This document shows, piece by piece, positions 1 to 10,268 of a stretch of 40,973 nucleotides of DNA. The DNA lies in assembly GCA_021108335.1 (NCBI GenBank), contig JAIORC010000015.1:1-40973 (forward strand), written 5' to 3'. The DNA comes from Phycisphaerae bacterium. Its GTDB lineage: Bacteria; Planctomycetota; Phycisphaerae; SM23-33. How positions within the stretch are numbered: position 1 is the stretch's first letter; the number at the start of each line of letters is the position of its first letter. Under the pieces are notes generated by a model. The model worked only from the letters and a program-made list of their open reading frames with translations, was not told where the DNA came from and made no database searches. The translations under genes and the position numbers were made by a program.

Positions 1-392
1 ACGTCTTCGCTTTCGGCGGGGCCGGCTTGTTGTTCCTTTTCGCGAAGCTCTTCCATGACTTCAGAAATCAGGCTTAGCGTTTCCATTGTCTTTTTGAATT
101 TCTCGTCTATCTCAAATATCAGCCGGGGCGTATGCCGCAGTGATATCTGCCGCATCATCCGCTCCTGCAAAAAACCGGCGGCATGACGAAGGGCTGCGAT
201 AGTGCGGTTCTGATCCTTTTCCTCGCCGGAGACGGAAATAAATACCTTGGCCGACATGAGATCTTCCGGCACTTCCACCCGCGTAATGGATGTGCGAGCC
301 GGATCAAAACGCGGGTCGGACATCTTCGCAAGAAAAATGCCACCCAGCGTATTGCGGATCAGGTTGCCTACTCTTTCGGTTCTACGCGTCAT
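1..392 (-). CDS. rbfA: Ribosome-binding factor A (3' part cut by window edge)
   Basis: Small KH-fold protein that binds the 30S subunit during late maturation of 16S rRNA. The ATG lies at 392-390 and the frame stays open to base 1, giving at least 130 residues. Family features are the basic start MTRRTERVGNLIR, a segment like SDPRFDPARTSITRVEVPEDL, and a central stretch ending in the RISLRHTPRLIFEIDEKF-like signature (here MRQISLRHTPRLIFEID). The last visible residues are acidic and charged (KEQQAGPAESED), so the stop codon should be close outside the window. It is last in the nusA-infB-DUF503-rbfA operon, 19 bp after the DUF503 gene; that order is conserved in many bacteria. Confidence 0.93.
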   Translation of the reverse strand, partial: MTRRTERVGNLIRNTLGGIFLAKMSDPRFDPARTSITRVEVPEDLMSAKVFISVSGEEKDQNRTIAALRHAAGFLQERMMRQISLRHTPRLIFEIDEKFKKTMETLSLISEVMEELREKEQQAGPAESED

Positions 393-411
393 ATTTTTTA
401 TCACAGGCCCA

Positions 412-699
412 TTAGAGCCATTCTATATCCTGTTCAACAAGGATCATATCCCTGTGTGTCGCAGCCATGTTCTGTATCTTTTGCAAAGCGCCTTCCACGT
501 AGCGACGATCGTTTCCGACCATGGCCACCGCCAGCGTCGCCCGCCGATGCGTGTCCAACCCGCCGACTTCGGCAACGGACACATTGTATCGACACCCCAG
601 GCGATCTTTGAATCCTTTTATGATTCGCCGTTTATCTTTCAGGCTGTTTGCCTGGGGCACGTGCAATTCCAGATGCATAAGTCCCAGCATTGTGCCCAT
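412..699 (-). CDS. DUF503 family protein (YlxP-like)
   Basis: 95-residue protein of the DUF503/YlxP family, a small alpha/beta protein often encoded between infB and rbfA. Family features include the N-terminal strand MLGLMHLELHVPQANSLKDKR, the KDRRIIKGFKDRL-like helix, and VAEVGGLDTHRRATLAVAMV in the middle. Two in-frame ATGs lie close together (codons 1 and 4), so the start is uncertain by three residues. The gene begins 16 bp after the infB stop codon and is clearly co-transcribed. Its molecular role is not settled; conserved location suggests a link with ribosome maturation. Confidence 0.9.
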   Translation of the reverse strand: MGTMLGLMHLELHVPQANSLKDKRRIIKGFKDRLGCRYNVSVAEVGGLDTHRRATLAVAMVGNDRRYVEGALQKIQNMAATHRDMILVEQDIEWL

Positions 700-715
700 A
701 ATTTCCGTTTAATCC

Positions 716-3451
716 CTAGAGCGTTCGTGCGATTTCGACCTTCTTGTAGAATTCCAGAATATCGCCTTCTTTTATGTCGTCGTATCCGGCGACTTTCAGG
801 CCACACTCGAGGCCGGCCTTGACTTCGCGGGCGTCGTCCTTGATTCGCTTGAGGCTGTCGAGCGAACGTTCGTCTTCGAGAACCACATTGTTGCGGATGA
901 TTCGCACTTTGGCGTTTCGCTGCGCGACGCCTTCGACGACGTAACAGCCGGCGATAGTGCCCAACCGCGAGATCTTGAAGACTTGCCGCACCTCGGCCCG
1001 ACCAAGCGATTCTTCCTTGATTTCCGGGGTCAGGCCTTCTTCCAGCGCCTTCCGCATGTCCTCGATAATCTCGTAAATCACACGGTAGAGTCGTATCTCG
1101 ACGCCTTTTTCCTCAGCCAGCCTGCGGGCGTTCGCATCGGCAACAACATTGAAGCCGATAATCAGCGCGCCGCTGGCTTCGGCGAGTGTTACGTCGCCGG
1201 TGCTGATGCCACCGACGGCGGTGTGAATAATGTTGAGCTTCACTTCGTCGGTATTGATTTTGATCAGCGAGCCGGTAAGTGCTTCGATTGAACCCTGCAC
1301 GTCGGCCTTGATGAGAACCGGCAGTTCGTGAATTTCGCCGGCTTCGATCTTGCCGAACAATTCTTCCAGGCTTGTCGGTGCGTTTGACGCGGCTGCCAGT
1401 TCCCTGGCCCGGTCCATGCTGCGGCGTTCTTCGGCGACGCTGCGGGCCTTTTCGAGGTCCGGCAGTACGAAAAAGCGGTCGCCGGCTTCGGGCACTTCGT
1501 CCAGGCCCGTGATTGCAATGGGCGTTGACGGCGGGGCTATTTTTATCGGTTTGCCCTTATCATCGTAAATCTGCCGCACCTTGCCGAAACCGCGACCGGC
1601 CATGATGACATCGCCGATTCGCAACGTGCCGTCAAGGTTCAGCAGCGTTGTAAGTACGCCCTTGCCGGGGTCCATCTGGGCTTCGATTACGTAACCGCTT
1701 GCCGGGGCGTCGGCCTCGGCTTTGAGTTCGAGAATTTCCGCTTCGAGCGAGAGCAGTTCGACCAGTTCGTCGATGCCTTCGCCGGTTTCGGCGGAGGTGT
1801 GGATGACTTCCGTTTCGCCGCCCCACTCGCGTGGCTGCAGGCCATGCTCCGCGAGTTGCCCCAGTGCCCGCTGAATGTTGGCATTTGACACGTCAATCTT
1901 ATTCAGCGCGACGACAATTGGTACGCCGGCGGCCTTGGCGTGGCTGATTGCCTCGACGGTCTGAGGCATTACGCCATCATCGGCGGCGACGACAAGCACA
2001 ACCACGTCGGTCATACTCGCCCCGCGGCTGCGCATGGCGGTGAAAGCTTCGTGGCCTGGCGTGTCGAGGAACACTACGTGCTTGTCCTCGAAATCATGCC
2101 GGTACGAACCTATCGCCTGTGTAATGCCGCCCGCCTCGCCACTGGCGACGGTGCTCTTGCGGATGTAGTCCAACAGCGACGTTTTGCCGTGGTCTACGTG
2201 TCCGAGGAAGGTTACGACCGGGGCACGGGTTGCCATTTCGCCTTTTTCGCGGGCCTGGAGCTTCTCCATGAGTTCATCCTCGGCGGTTTTGGCCTTGGCG
2301 ACAACCAGTTCGATGTCGAATTCGAGCATAATCGTTTCGGCCAGCTCGGTTTCGATTGTCTGGTTGATTGTTGCCATTGTGCCCATACCCATGAGCTTTT
2401 TGATGATTTCCGTACTCTTGATACCGGTAACAGCCGAGAGGCCTTTGATCGTGATTGGCTCTTCGATTTCGACCTTGCCCGTTTTGGCACCGGCGCTGAC
2501 GACATGTCCGCCCCGGCTGACCGTCGCCCGGCGACGTCGCAGGCCATGGCCCGCCCCGGCGATGCGATCCGCCCGTTCCTGTAAGTCCTTGTTACGCCAT
2601 TCCTTGAGCTTCTCGCCGACAACCTTCGCGTCTCCGGTTCGCCCGGTTTTTCGTCGCGGGCTGCGCTTCGTACCCTTCTTTGCGTCGGGGCCTTGCTTGG
2701 CGCCGCCTCGGGCACCCGCTACTGGGGCCGCCGGGCCTGAACCGGTTCTGTTCCGCTCGTCCGCCAAGCTGCCACCGCGTCGGCCTCCACCCATCATGGG
2801 CGTCTCGCCGTAATAGCTCTGGCGGGGCTGGGGACGCGGGGAATAATCCGGCTTTTCAACCCGAACGACACGGGGGCCTTGCAACTGGGCCGGCTTGGGC
2901 ACCACCTGCGGACCTGCCGGGACAATCGGTTTTTCTTCAGGTTCTTCTTCAGGTTCCTCGACGGGTTCCTCGACGGGTTCTTCGGCGGGTTCTTCTTTTT
3001 CCGCAACAAGTTCGGCAACAGCGACTGGTTCTGCCGTAGTGGCGGGCTGTTCTGTAACTTCCTCCGCCACCGGAGTTTCCGCCTCGACGGCAGCGACTGC
3101 CGTGGCGGCCTCTTCAGCTTTCGCAACCTCCTCTTCCGCTTGCTTTTCCTGTTCCTTGGCCAGTGCTTCGGCAATGGCTTCGTCTTCCAGTTGCTTTTTG
3201 GTTTTGCGACGCCGGGTTTTCTTCGCCTTTTCGCGGGCTTTTTCCAGGTCTACGTGTTTGGTTGTTTCCACGGCGGTGTGTTCCGTGCCGGGAGCTTCCT
3301 CGCTGAACCAATCGCGGATGGTCTCTTCCAGTCCTGCCGAAAGAGAGGCCATGTGATTCTTCAGTTCAATGCCTTCTGCGCGGCATTTTTCGAGGACGTC
3401 CTTGCTGCGGACGCCCAATTCTCGGGCCAATTCAAATACGCGCGTTGCCAA
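716..3451 (-). CDS. infB: Translation initiation factor IF-2
   Basis: GTPase that delivers initiator tRNA to the 30S subunit and promotes subunit joining; 911 residues. Domains in order: an N-terminal IF2_N module (residues 1-50); a long low-complexity linker rich in Glu, Pro, Ala and then Arg/Gly (about 55-320); a second IF2_N-type module (about 330-390); the G domain with G1 GHVDHGKT at 417-424, GGIT at 441-444, DTPGH at 463-467 and NKID at 517-520; then the beta-barrel and C-terminal fMet-tRNA-binding domains. The start codon is TTG (3451-3449), preceded by a strong GGAGG with 7-nt spacing; no better ATG exists upstream. Infrequent start codon use is unusual for a highly expressed factor. 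Confidence 0.97.
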   Translation of the reverse strand: MATRVFELARELGVRSKDVLEKCRAEGIELKNHMASLSAGLEETIRDWFSEEAPGTEHTAVETTKHVDLEKAREKAKKTRRRKTKKQLEDEAIAEALAKEQEKQAEEEVAKAEEAATAVAAVEAETPVAEEVTEQPATTAEPVAVAELVAEKEEPAEEPVEEPVEEPEEEPEEKPIVPAGPQVVPKPAQLQGPRVVRVEKPDYSPRPQPRQSYYGETPMMGGGRRGGSLADERNRTGSGPAAPVAGARGGAKQGPDAKKGTKRSPRRKTGRTGDAKVVGEKLKEWRNKDLQERADRIAGAGHGLRRRRATVSRGGHVVSAGAKTGKVEIEEPITIKGLSAVTGIKSTEIIKKLMGMGTMATINQTIETELAETIMLEFDIELVVAKAKTAEDELMEKLQAREKGEMATRAPVVTFLGHVDHGKTSLLDYIRKSTVASGEAGGITQAIGSYRHDFEDKHVVFLDTPGHEAFTAMRSRGASMTDVVVLVVAADDGVMPQTVEAISHAKAAGVPIVVALNKIDVSNANIQRALGQLAEHGLQPREWGGETEVIHTSAETGEGIDELVELLSLEAEILELKAEADAPASGYVIEAQMDPGKGVLTTLLNLDGTLRIGDVIMAGRGFGKVRQIYDDKGKPIKIAPPSTPIAITGLDEVPEAGDRFFVLPDLEKARSVAEERRSMDRARELAAASNAPTSLEELFGKIEAGEIHELPVLIKADVQGSIEALTGSLIKINTDEVKLNIIHTAVGGISTGDVTLAEASGALIIGFNVVADANARRLAEEKGVEIRLYRVIYEIIEDMRKALEEGLTPEIKEESLGRAEVRQVFKISRLGTIAGCYVVEGVAQRNAKVRIIRNNVVLEDERSLDSLKRIKDDAREVKAGLECGLKVAGYDDIKEGDILEFYKKVEIARTL

Positions 3452-3603
3452 AAAGTACCTCCGGACCTGTTTTTACGTGCCGTGTTTGGGCATCCCGCCG
3501 GGGATGTTCCCGCACGTGTCCGTTACGTTATTTTCTATTTCCTGCGAAACTATACTTGCTTTATATCTGCCGGATGGAAATGCTGCAGCCATCCGTATAC
3601 TCG

Positions 3604-5013
3604 TTATTCCGCTGGCGTTTCTTCACCGTCGGTGGTTTCGGCCGCCTCAGACGATTCCGTCTTCACTGCCGCAACAGCGGCGTCGGGTTCCATCACGGCA
3701 GCGGTATCTTCCGTTGCTGCCGGAGTTTCCGTGGATTCTTCCTGGGTTTCCGTCGCAGAATCATCGGTCGCTGCAGCGGCTGGTTTTGTTTCCGTGGCGT
3801 CTTCCGTGGCGGAGGCGTTTTCCGCTTTCTTTGCAGCCTTCTCGGCTGCCTTTGCGGCTGCCTGTGCTTCGGCGACACGCTTGGCCTCTTCGGCGCAGCG
3901 GATGACTATTTTCTGGGCCAGTTCCGCATCCATGTTCAATTCGTTGACCAGCGGGTCGGGGCCTACTTCTTCCACGTCCAGCACGCTGACCATGCCCATA
4001 GCCGTAACCTGATCCACAATGGTCGAGTCCACGCCTTCGACTTCCCGCATAGCCTTCTCCAGGATATCCAGGCCGTTGTTGAACTCGTCGGGCGTGAGAA
4101 TGTCGATGTCCCAGTTGGTCAGGCGGGCAGCCAGGCGGACGTTCTGCCCTCGCTTGCCGATTGCCAGGGACAACTGGTCGTCGATAACCACAACAGTGGC
4201 CCGGCCTAACTCGAAGCAAAGGGCAACTTCGGCAATCTCAGCCGGCTTGAGGGCGTTTGCTATCAGGATTTTTGACGATTCGTTCCAGCGAACGATATCG
4301 ATTTTCTCGCCGCCGAGTTCGTCGACGATGTTCTTGATCCGGCTGCCGCGAATGCCAACGCAAGCGCCAACCGCGTCAACCTTCGGGTCTATGCTACTGA
4401 CTGCGACTTTCGTGCGATAGCCTGCCTCACGACTTAACGCGTTGATTTCGATGATTCTCTCGGAAACTTCCGGTACTTCCAGGTCGAACAACGCCCGGAT
4501 GAAATCCGGGTGCGTCCGGCTGAGGATAATTTTCACCGAGCCGGGATGCTCGCGGACCTCCAACACCATCGCCCGGATTCGCTCGTCGATCTGGTGGCTG
4601 TCACCGGGAATCTGCTCGCTCTTGGGCAACAGGGCTTCGCATCGGTCGACATCCACCACCAACGAGCCGCCTTCCCACCTGGCAACGCGTCCGGTAACGA
4701 TCTGTCCTTTCCGCTGGACATATTCATCGTAGATGCTGCCTCGCTCGGCTTCGCGGATTCGCTGAATCATTACCTGCTTGGCGGTCTGGGCGGCGATGCG
4801 CCCCAGATCGCGAATGGACATAGGCTCGCCGTTGACCGCCGCGGAAATTTCCCCGGTCTGGCGGTTGATGGAGACTTCGATCTCGTCCTCCAACGTATTG
4901 GCCTTGCGAATTGCCGAAAGCATCGCCATCTCCAGATCGTCCAGGACGACGTTGGGGTCGATGTTCTTCTCGCGGGCAATGCCTTCCACTATGCGTAACA
5001 GTTCCTGATTCAT
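3604..5013 (-). CDS. nusA: Transcription termination/antitermination factor NusA
   Basis: RNA polymerase-associated elongation factor, 469 residues. Visible parts: NusA N-terminal domain (residues 1-125), S1 domain beginning GQIVTGRVARWEGG, two KH domains (KH1 containing VGACVGIRGSRIKNIV; KH2 containing DDQLSLAIGKRGQNVRLAARL), a helical hairpin-like segment (NNGLDILEKAMREVEGVDS) and an Ala/Glu/Thr-rich acidic tail of about 80 residues. The frame extends upstream to 5124, but ATG 5013-5011 is chosen because AGGAAGC lies just before it and the family starts there. First gene of the operon. rimP, which usually precedes nusA, and ylxR/L7Ae-type genes, which often follow it, are absent; the 152-bp nusA-infB gap holds no ORF. 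Confidence 0.96.
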   Translation of the reverse strand: MNQELLRIVEGIAREKNIDPNVVLDDLEMAMLSAIRKANTLEDEIEVSINRQTGEISAAVNGEPMSIRDLGRIAAQTAKQVMIQRIREAERGSIYDEYVQRKGQIVTGRVARWEGGSLVVDVDRCEALLPKSEQIPGDSHQIDERIRAMVLEVREHPGSVKIILSRTHPDFIRALFDLEVPEVSERIIEINALSREAGYRTKVAVSSIDPKVDAVGACVGIRGSRIKNIVDELGGEKIDIVRWNESSKILIANALKPAEIAEVALCFELGRATVVVIDDQLSLAIGKRGQNVRLAARLTNWDIDILTPDEFNNGLDILEKAMREVEGVDSTIVDQVTAMGMVSVLDVEEVGPDPLVNELNMDAELAQKIVIRCAEEAKRVAEAQAAAKAAEKAAKKAENASATEDATETKPAAAATDDSATETQEESTETPAATEDTAAVMEPDAAVAAVKTESSEAAETTDGEETPAE

Positions 5014-5121
5014 TATGCTTCCTGTGTCTATATTCAGTTTATCTTCAGTTACCGGCGGCATTTTCGCCCGGGCCGTTCGGTTTCCGGCGGGCGAGAAACA
5101 AAATACTGCCAAAAAAAGCAA

Positions 5122-5149
5122 CAAAAAAAAGTGGGTTCAACGCCCACTT
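5122..5149 (-). terminator. Intrinsic terminator or attenuator ahead of nusA
   Basis: Read on the minus strand: AAGTGGG, a 7-nt loop, CCCACTT, then a run of T. This is a textbook rho-independent terminator, about 110 nt upstream of the nusA start codon and pointing into nusA. It could end transcripts from the histidine kinase gene 600 nt upstream, or attenuate a nusA leader transcript. Confidence 0.7.
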
Positions 5150-5327
5150 CATACAGACAACACGAAATTTCGCCCGGCTGGCCTCCCTCGCCACCGGCGC
5201 GCGGAAGTCAACCGTCCAAAACTGTGCCAGGGGGACCGTGTTTGCCAACAAAAACGATCCGCCCCAAGGGCGCAACCAATATGGTCTCATGCCGACTCAA
5301 CGGCCCAGACCCTTATACAGGCTTTTT

Positions 5328-5341
5328 GTCACGATCGTGAC
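5328..5341. promoter_or_regulatory. Perfect 14-nt palindrome in the nusA spacer
   Basis: GTCACGATCGTGAC is a perfect palindrome, flanked by AGGC on the left and GCCT on the right. It could be a dimeric regulator site for the nusA operon, but no promoter beside it is convincing. Confidence 0.3.
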
Positions 5342-5757
5342 TCCATGCCTAAAATCCTTCTATTACAGGTTATAATCCAATACAAACAGGCCTTCGCAGC
5401 AACTCGGCAGGCGTTTCCGCCGGGCCTGCTGCGCCTGCAAAACTCTATCTGTGGGCGGATAATGAAAAAGGCGATCAGGCTGCATCTATACAACAAATCC
5501 GCTCGCCTTGTGCCATTTCTTTAACCCAAGACCAAACCTCAACCATGCCGCAACGCAAACCCATAGGCTGCGACAAGTTGCGAATTGTACAAAAACACCA
5601 CCCGCCGGTCAATACAAAAGAAAAACCAACTTTCCCGAAAATTGCGAGCAATGGGGATAATAGGGACAGATACTGCTTTTGTTACATTGTCGCAACTGGC
5701 GGGCAGCAGAGATCGCCGCGAAAAGTCCGACAGGCTCTATAGCCCAGACGGAGCCTA

Positions 5758-8307
5758 CTAATCGAACAATGTTTTGAGTGTTTTGGTTTCGGTGGCGAGA
5801 ACCCGTGTAACGGTGCGACAAAGCTCTTCGGGGGTGAATGGTTTATGGAGGAAGTTCAGTTCAATTTCCGGCATGGTATTATGAAAAGCCTCATCTTCGG
5901 CATATCCGGAAACAAAGAGCACTTTCAGTTCCGGCTGGATTTCCAGCAGCAATTTCGCCAGCACTGGGCCTTTCATGCCGGGCATGACTACATCGGTAAT
6001 CAGCATGTCAAATTGTCGGGGTGTCTCCTGGAGCAGATTGACGGCTTCGGCTGGGTCGCCCGATGCCTGAACATGATATCCACGATCCCGCAAAATACGG
6101 ACTATCAGTTGTCGGACGGGGGCGCTGTCTTCGACAACCAGGATGGCTTCGGTACCTGTTTTCACCATGCCGGCGGGGATGGGAGGTTCCTCGTCGGGCA
6201 CATCGGCATGGATTCTCGGCAGGCATATCTGGACGGTCGTGCCGCAGTCGACCTGACTGTCTATGCTGATATGCCCGCCACTCTGCCGGACAAAACCATA
6301 CACCATCGCCATGCCCAGCCCCGTGCCCTTGCCCTTTTCTTTGGTAGTAAAAAAAGGCTCAAAAACCTGATCGACCGTTTCCCTGGTCATGCCCACACCG
6401 GTATCGTGAATCGAAATAACGACATACGGGCCAGGCGAAGCATCGACCAGAAGCCCCGCCTGGGCAGAGTCCACAACGGTATTGGCGGTCTCGATAAGCA
6501 ATTGTCCGCCGTCCGGCATAGCGTCACGGGCGTTGATGGCGAGATTCATGATGGCCTGTTCCAGGCGATTAGGATCCACGCGGACAACACCAATTCCCGG
6601 AACGGTACGGATTACCAGATCGACGTCCTCCCCGATTATCGCAAGGGATTTTTCCATCTCGCGTAGAGTTCGGCTGGGGTCGATCACCTTTGGCTTGAGG
6701 ATCTGCTTCCGGCTGAACGACAGCAACTCGCCGGTCAACGCGATGGCCTGGCGGGTCGCCCGGTCAATCTGCGTTATACACTCCCAGATTGGATTCTCTT
6801 CGTGCAAATCCCGCAGCAGCAGATCGCAGTAACCCTTTACGACGGTAAGCTGATTGTTAAAATCGTGGGCGACTCCTCCGGCCAATCGCCCGACCGCCTG
6901 CATCTTGGCCGCCTGACGGAGTTGCTCTTCCAACTGATTTTCCAGGGATATGTCCCTGAGAATAAACGCGAAATTGGTGATTACGCCTGCGGAATCCCGA
7001 AGCGGGGAGAGGGTGATTTCCGCATCCAGGGGCCTACCGTTTTTTTTGAGTACGATAATCCGCTCGGCCCAGAAGTTCCCCTCGGCGATAGCCCGGCTCA
7101 TGGCTACCATCGTCTCGGGATCATTTGTATCGGCGTATAAACTATCAAAAGGCCGGCCCATGACCTCCTCGGCTGTATAGCCGAGTATTTTTGTCAAACC
7201 ATGATTGACGTATTCAATTCGCCCGTCGGCGTCGGTGATAACAAAGGCTTCGGCAGCCTGTTCGACCGCCTGGGCCAAACGCTGCCGCTCCTGCTCCATC
7301 GTCAGACGAGAACAAAGATGCCCCAGGAACGAAGCAAAAAGGGAGAGGATTTTCTGCTGCGTTTCGGTAATTCCATTGCCGCTGAACAACGCATCCGCCG
7401 AGACAAACCCGATTGTTTTTTGACCGTCCCATAAAGATGCAACAGTCCGCGGGGCCTTCCCGACAACCCGGCCATGATGATTCCTGACTGCTCCGTCTTC
7501 ATGAAACATTGTGGGTCTATCGGCGGAAAGGGCCTCCATTGTCTGCCGATGCTTGGAGGTGTCGAGCTTGCAACGGCGCTCGTCCCGGATGTGCCCATCT
7601 TCGTCGATACCAAAAGATCCGATCAGCATAGTCGGCTCGGTGCCTGTAAACCATATTCCCATCCGCTCGAATCCCAGTTTTTCCTTGCCCAGCAAAACCG
7701 CCAGCCGGCAGAGATCGTCCCGGGTTTCCGCAGAGGCCAGTATGACATTGACCTCGTGCAAAGCGGTCAGCCGTTCGCGGAAATCCCGTTCCGTGTTCTC
7801 GGAATGACGTAACAGTTCCTCGATTTGGATTTGTTTGGAGCAATCCTGAACGTTTTCCGCAATATGCTCCGTCTGAAGTTCGTGCGCCTGTTTCAATTTT
7901 TCTTCGTTGATACGCACAAGATGTTTTACCCGCCGGCGAAAAACAACAAACCCCATCGATGCCGCAACAATTATTCCCACCCCTGCCCCAAGAGCAATCA
8001 TCGGCCAGGAAAAACCACCGGCGTATCCATCACCCGTGCCAGCCAACAGGCTGGAGGCGTTTGGACTTTTGTAGCGGCTGGGTTCATTGGAATCGACTTG
8101 GGAAACATACTTCACCGGCAGATCAGCCCGAACCGCCGAACCCCATATAGAAAACAATAAAAAAACCGGAATAATCCCGGCTAAAAATGTCTTTCGGCAA
8201 CGTGTAACGGCTGTCATTGGACGACGAGAACTGCAGCCTGGCAAACATCGAAAACCCTTGGCTGCAGATCGTTGATACAAAGGGAATTCTGAAACCAAAT
8301 CACACAT
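5758..8307 (-). CDS. Membrane hybrid histidine kinase (GAF-PAS-HisKA-HATPase-REC)
   Basis: Sensor kinase, 849 residues. Order: a hydrophobic segment at about 38-58 resembling a signal peptide or first membrane helix, a short periplasmic part, a membrane helix at about 99-122, a coiled coil, a GAF-like domain (about 180-335), a PAS domain (346-455), HisKA with H-box AGGVAHDFNNQ (phospho-acceptor His481), HATPase with N box around Asn592 and DTGVGM at 635-640, and a C-terminal receiver domain (720-845) with acidic pair Glu726/Asp727, phospho-acceptor Asp772 and Lys822. Start: ATG 8307 has GAGG ten bases upstream; an internal ATG at 8217 would begin directly before the hydrophobic segment but lacks such a site. 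No response regulator or target gene is adjacent, so it is an orphan; the ligand is unknown. Confidence 0.93.
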   Translation of the reverse strand: MCDLVSEFPLYQRSAAKGFRCLPGCSSRRPMTAVTRCRKTFLAGIIPVFLLFSIWGSAVRADLPVKYVSQVDSNEPSRYKSPNASSLLAGTGDGYAGGFSWPMIALGAGVGIIVAASMGFVVFRRRVKHLVRINEEKLKQAHELQTEHIAENVQDCSKQIQIEELLRHSENTERDFRERLTALHEVNVILASAETRDDLCRLAVLLGKEKLGFERMGIWFTGTEPTMLIGSFGIDEDGHIRDERRCKLDTSKHRQTMEALSADRPTMFHEDGAVRNHHGRVVGKAPRTVASLWDGQKTIGFVSADALFSGNGITETQQKILSLFASFLGHLCSRLTMEQERQRLAQAVEQAAEAFVITDADGRIEYVNHGLTKILGYTAEEVMGRPFDSLYADTNDPETMVAMSRAIAEGNFWAERIIVLKKNGRPLDAEITLSPLRDSAGVITNFAFILRDISLENQLEEQLRQAAKMQAVGRLAGGVAHDFNNQLTVVKGYCDLLLRDLHEENPIWECITQIDRATRQAIALTGELLSFSRKQILKPKVIDPSRTLREMEKSLAIIGEDVDLVIRTVPGIGVVRVDPNRLEQAIMNLAINARDAMPDGGQLLIETANTVVDSAQAGLLVDASPGPYVVISIHDTGVGMTRETVDQVFEPFFTTKEKGKGTGLGMAMVYGFVRQSGGHISIDSQVDCGTTVQICLPRIHADVPDEEPPIPAGMVKTGTEAILVVEDSAPVRQLIVRILRDRGYHVQASGDPAEAVNLLQETPRQFDMLITDVVMPGMKGPVLAKLLLEIQPELKVLFVSGYAEDEAFHNTMPEIELNFLHKPFTPEELCRTVTRVLATETKTLKTLFD

Positions 8308-8464
8308 AATTACGTATCCTCACAGTACTTCACTTCAGGAACGTCTCACTTTTACACCACAACAACACAAAAAACACACGTCGTGATATTACAATCCCAG
8401 AAACCTCACTTTGAAACTTAAAAAAACAATTTTATCTCAAAAAAATGAAGATTCTAACAATTAT

Positions 8465-9289
8465 TTAAATTTTTTGCGTAATTTTGAAAATTTCCAGGGT
8501 ATGGCTCAAAATGGATTCCATTTGATCCAGGGCGATTTGGCTGGCTGCGTCGGAAAGAGCGCTGTCCGGATCGGGGTGGGCTTCGATAAACAGCGCGTCG
8601 GCACCGGCAGCGATGGCGGCATAGCCCAGCAACGGAGCGTACTGCCTTTCGCCGCCGGAAGCGTTGCCCAGCCCGCCGGGCTGCTGCACCGAATGAGTCG
8701 CATCGAACACGACCGGGGCAAACTGCTGCATCTGCGGGATTGCCCGCATGTCGCTGACCAGGCGATTGTATCCGAAAAAGGTTCCCCGCTCGGTCAGCAG
8801 TACCTGCTCGTTGCCGCACGAGCGGATTTTGGCGGCGACGTTGGACATGTCCGCCGGGGCCATGAATTGGCCTTTCTTGATGTTGATGGTTTTGCCGGTT
8901 TCGCCCGCAGCCACCAGCAGATCGGTCTGCCGGCAGAGAAATGCGGGAATTTGCAGGCAGTCCACGACCGCCGCGACCGGGGCAATCTGGGCGACTTCGT
9001 GCACGTCGGTTACGAGCGGCACACCCACCTCCTTACCGACAGCCGCCAGCCATTCCAGCCCCTTCTCCATCCCCGGGCCGCGATAGCTTTCGACGCTGGA
9101 ACGATTGGCCTTGTCGAAGCTGGCCTTGAAGACGTATCCGATACCCAGGCGGCTGCATATATCCTTGAGCCGGCGGGCGATTGTAAGGCAGAGTTCGAGA
9201 CTCTCAGCCATGCAAGGCCCGGACATCAAAGCTAGTTGCCCGCCCCCGAATTCCACCGAACCGATTTTACAGGTCTGTGCGTTACTCAT
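8465..9289 (-). CDS. kdsA: 3-deoxy-8-phosphooctulonate synthase (KDO8P synthase)
   Basis: Condenses phosphoenolpyruvate with arabinose-5-phosphate to give KDO-8-phosphate, precursor of the LPS inner core; cytoplasmic. 274 residues, normal family length. Signatures: SGPCMAES (24-31), [44 protein letters not shown] and [12 protein letters not shown]. Cys26 in the GPC motif is the residue that marks the metal-dependent class; metal-independent enzymes have Asn there. AAGGAG lies ten bases before the ATG. It follows the lipid kinase gene by 25 bp, likely in one transcript, which groups envelope-lipid functions. Presence implies the cell makes KDO-containing LPS. Confidence 0.96.
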   Translation of the reverse strand: MSNAQTCKIGSVEFGGGQLALMSGPCMAESLELCLTIARRLKDICSRLGIGYVFKASFDKANRSSVESYRGPGMEKGLEWLAAVGKEVGVPLVTDVHEVAQIAPVAAVVDCLQIPAFLCRQTDLLVAAGETGKTINIKKGQFMAPADMSNVAAKIRSCGNEQVLLTERGTFFGYNRLVSDMRAIPQMQQFAPVVFDATHSVQQPGGLGNASGGERQYAPLLGYAAIAAGADALFIEAHPDPDSALSDAASQIALDQMESILSHTLEIFKITQKI

Positions 9290-9314
9290 GAAATTGCGTC
9301 TCCTTGCCGGTGGC

Positions 9315-10229
9315 CTATGGCCCGGCGTGTTTTTTGGCGATGTGGGGCGGAACGATCAGCTTGTTCCTGTGCGGCGAGAGAGAAATCTCCAACGGAGTAA
9401 CCGGGCCTACGTCGCCATCCACCTCGCAGTTCTGCGGTGTCTCGATTTCGATTCGGATTGTTTTGGCCTGTCGATAGATTTGACTTTCGCGGTTCTGGCC
9501 CATCTGTAACATCGTACAGGCCGAATGCATCAGCAGTCCCACCTGGTGGCAGCAGCGGAAAATCACCAGGTCAAGCAGGCCGTCGTCGCTACGGGCTTTG
9601 TGACAGATTCTCAGGCCGGACGAATATCGGCTGATATTGCCCACAAACGCAAGCCCCCGCCCGTGGTAAACCTCCTGACCGTCCGCCCATGCCCGTATGA
9701 CGGGAAAATTATGCTCCCAGAACGTCCGCCAGATCGGCCAGAAGTAACTCAGGTGCGAAATGTGCCCCGTGCGGTCCGTCGTTACGCGATGGACAACCTC
9801 GGCATCGAAGCCGACCCCGAGAATCGAATGAAAATGCTTGCCGTTGACCACGCCGATATCGCATTCGATAATCTCGCCGGTTTCCAGCAGGTCTATCAGC
9901 TTCTCGGCGTTGCGGGGAATACGCAATTCCTTGGCCAGCAGATTCTCCGTGCCCGCCGCGGCGATAAGCAGCGGCACGTCACTGCCGGCAAGCCCTTCGG
10001 CAACCTCGTTGATCGTGCCGTCGCCGCCAAAGGCGATAACCGCCGAGGCATTGGGCGCAATCTCGTGCGCATAGCGGGTTGCGTCGGCGGCGGCCTGGGT
10101 AACGTATTCCACCAGCGGCCGACCGGTCTGGGCTAACAGGCTGCGGAGATCCGAAAGAATCCGCTTTTTGCCCCCGTACCCACTCTTGGGATTGATAATC
10201 AGATGAACTGGTTTTGATTTTTTTTTCAT
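9315..10229 (-). CDS. Diacylglycerol kinase-family lipid kinase
   Basis: 304-residue member of the DAGK catalytic (YegS/DgkB/LCB5) family, which phosphorylates diacylglycerol or related lipids with ATP at the membrane face. The N-terminal domain opens with [13 protein letters not shown], and the nucleotide motif [13 protein letters not shown] is at 68-80, followed by [13 protein letters not shown], matching the family's GTxNxxA element. The C-terminal part ([28 protein letters not shown]) fits the beta-sandwich domain. Whether the substrate is diacylglycerol, a sphingoid-like base or another lipid cannot be told. No strong ribosome-binding site precedes the ATG. Divergent from the next gene on the right. 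Confidence 0.88.
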   Translation of the reverse strand: MKKKSKPVHLIINPKSGYGGKKRILSDLRSLLAQTGRPLVEYVTQAAADATRYAHEIAPNASAVIAFGGDGTINEVAEGLAGSDVPLLIAAAGTENLLAKELRIPRNAEKLIDLLETGEIIECDIGVVNGKHFHSILGVGFDAEVVHRVTTDRTGHISHLSYFWPIWRTFWEHNFPVIRAWADGQEVYHGRGLAFVGNISRYSSGLRICHKARSDDGLLDLVIFRCCHQVGLLMHSACTMLQMGQNRESQIYRQAKTIRIEIETPQNCEVDGDVGPVTPLEISLSPHRNKLIVPPHIAKKHAGP

Positions 10230-10268
10230 GTAATTTCGTTTTCACTTTCCTTGACCGCATAACTTGGG

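Larger units (their letters stand above)
5014..5757. other. 744-bp gene-free spacer upstream of nusA
   Basis: No ORF here has a convincing start, ribosome-binding site or family. rimP is not present. The spacer contains a terminator-like hairpin on the minus strand (5122-5149), a perfect 14-nt palindrome (5328-5341), and a 7-bp inverted repeat AAGGCGA/TCGCCTT (5467-5512 region) followed by T residues when read on the minus strand. I looked for RNase P RNA, tmRNA and tRNA hallmarks and saw none. The right end (about 5645-5700) resembles non-coding sequence with a GGGGATAATAGGGACAG word, origin unknown. Confidence 0.6.

Noticed and set aside
247-822. Plus-strand ORFs of 140-380 codons opposite rbfA, infB, nusA, kdsA, tig and others
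   Set aside because: They are antisense shadows of GC-rich genes; the opposite strand has complete recognised families.
5045-5290. 81-codon ORF ending in a hydrophobic segment upstream of nusA
   Set aside because: No ribosome-binding site, and its hydrophobic part is simply the T-rich tail of the terminator at 5122-5149 translated (Leu/Phe run).
5014-5757. A missing rimP, tmRNA or RNase P RNA in the spacer
   Set aside because: No rimP-like translation, no GAGGAAAGTCC-type RNase P element, and no tRNA-like ends for tmRNA were found on either strand.
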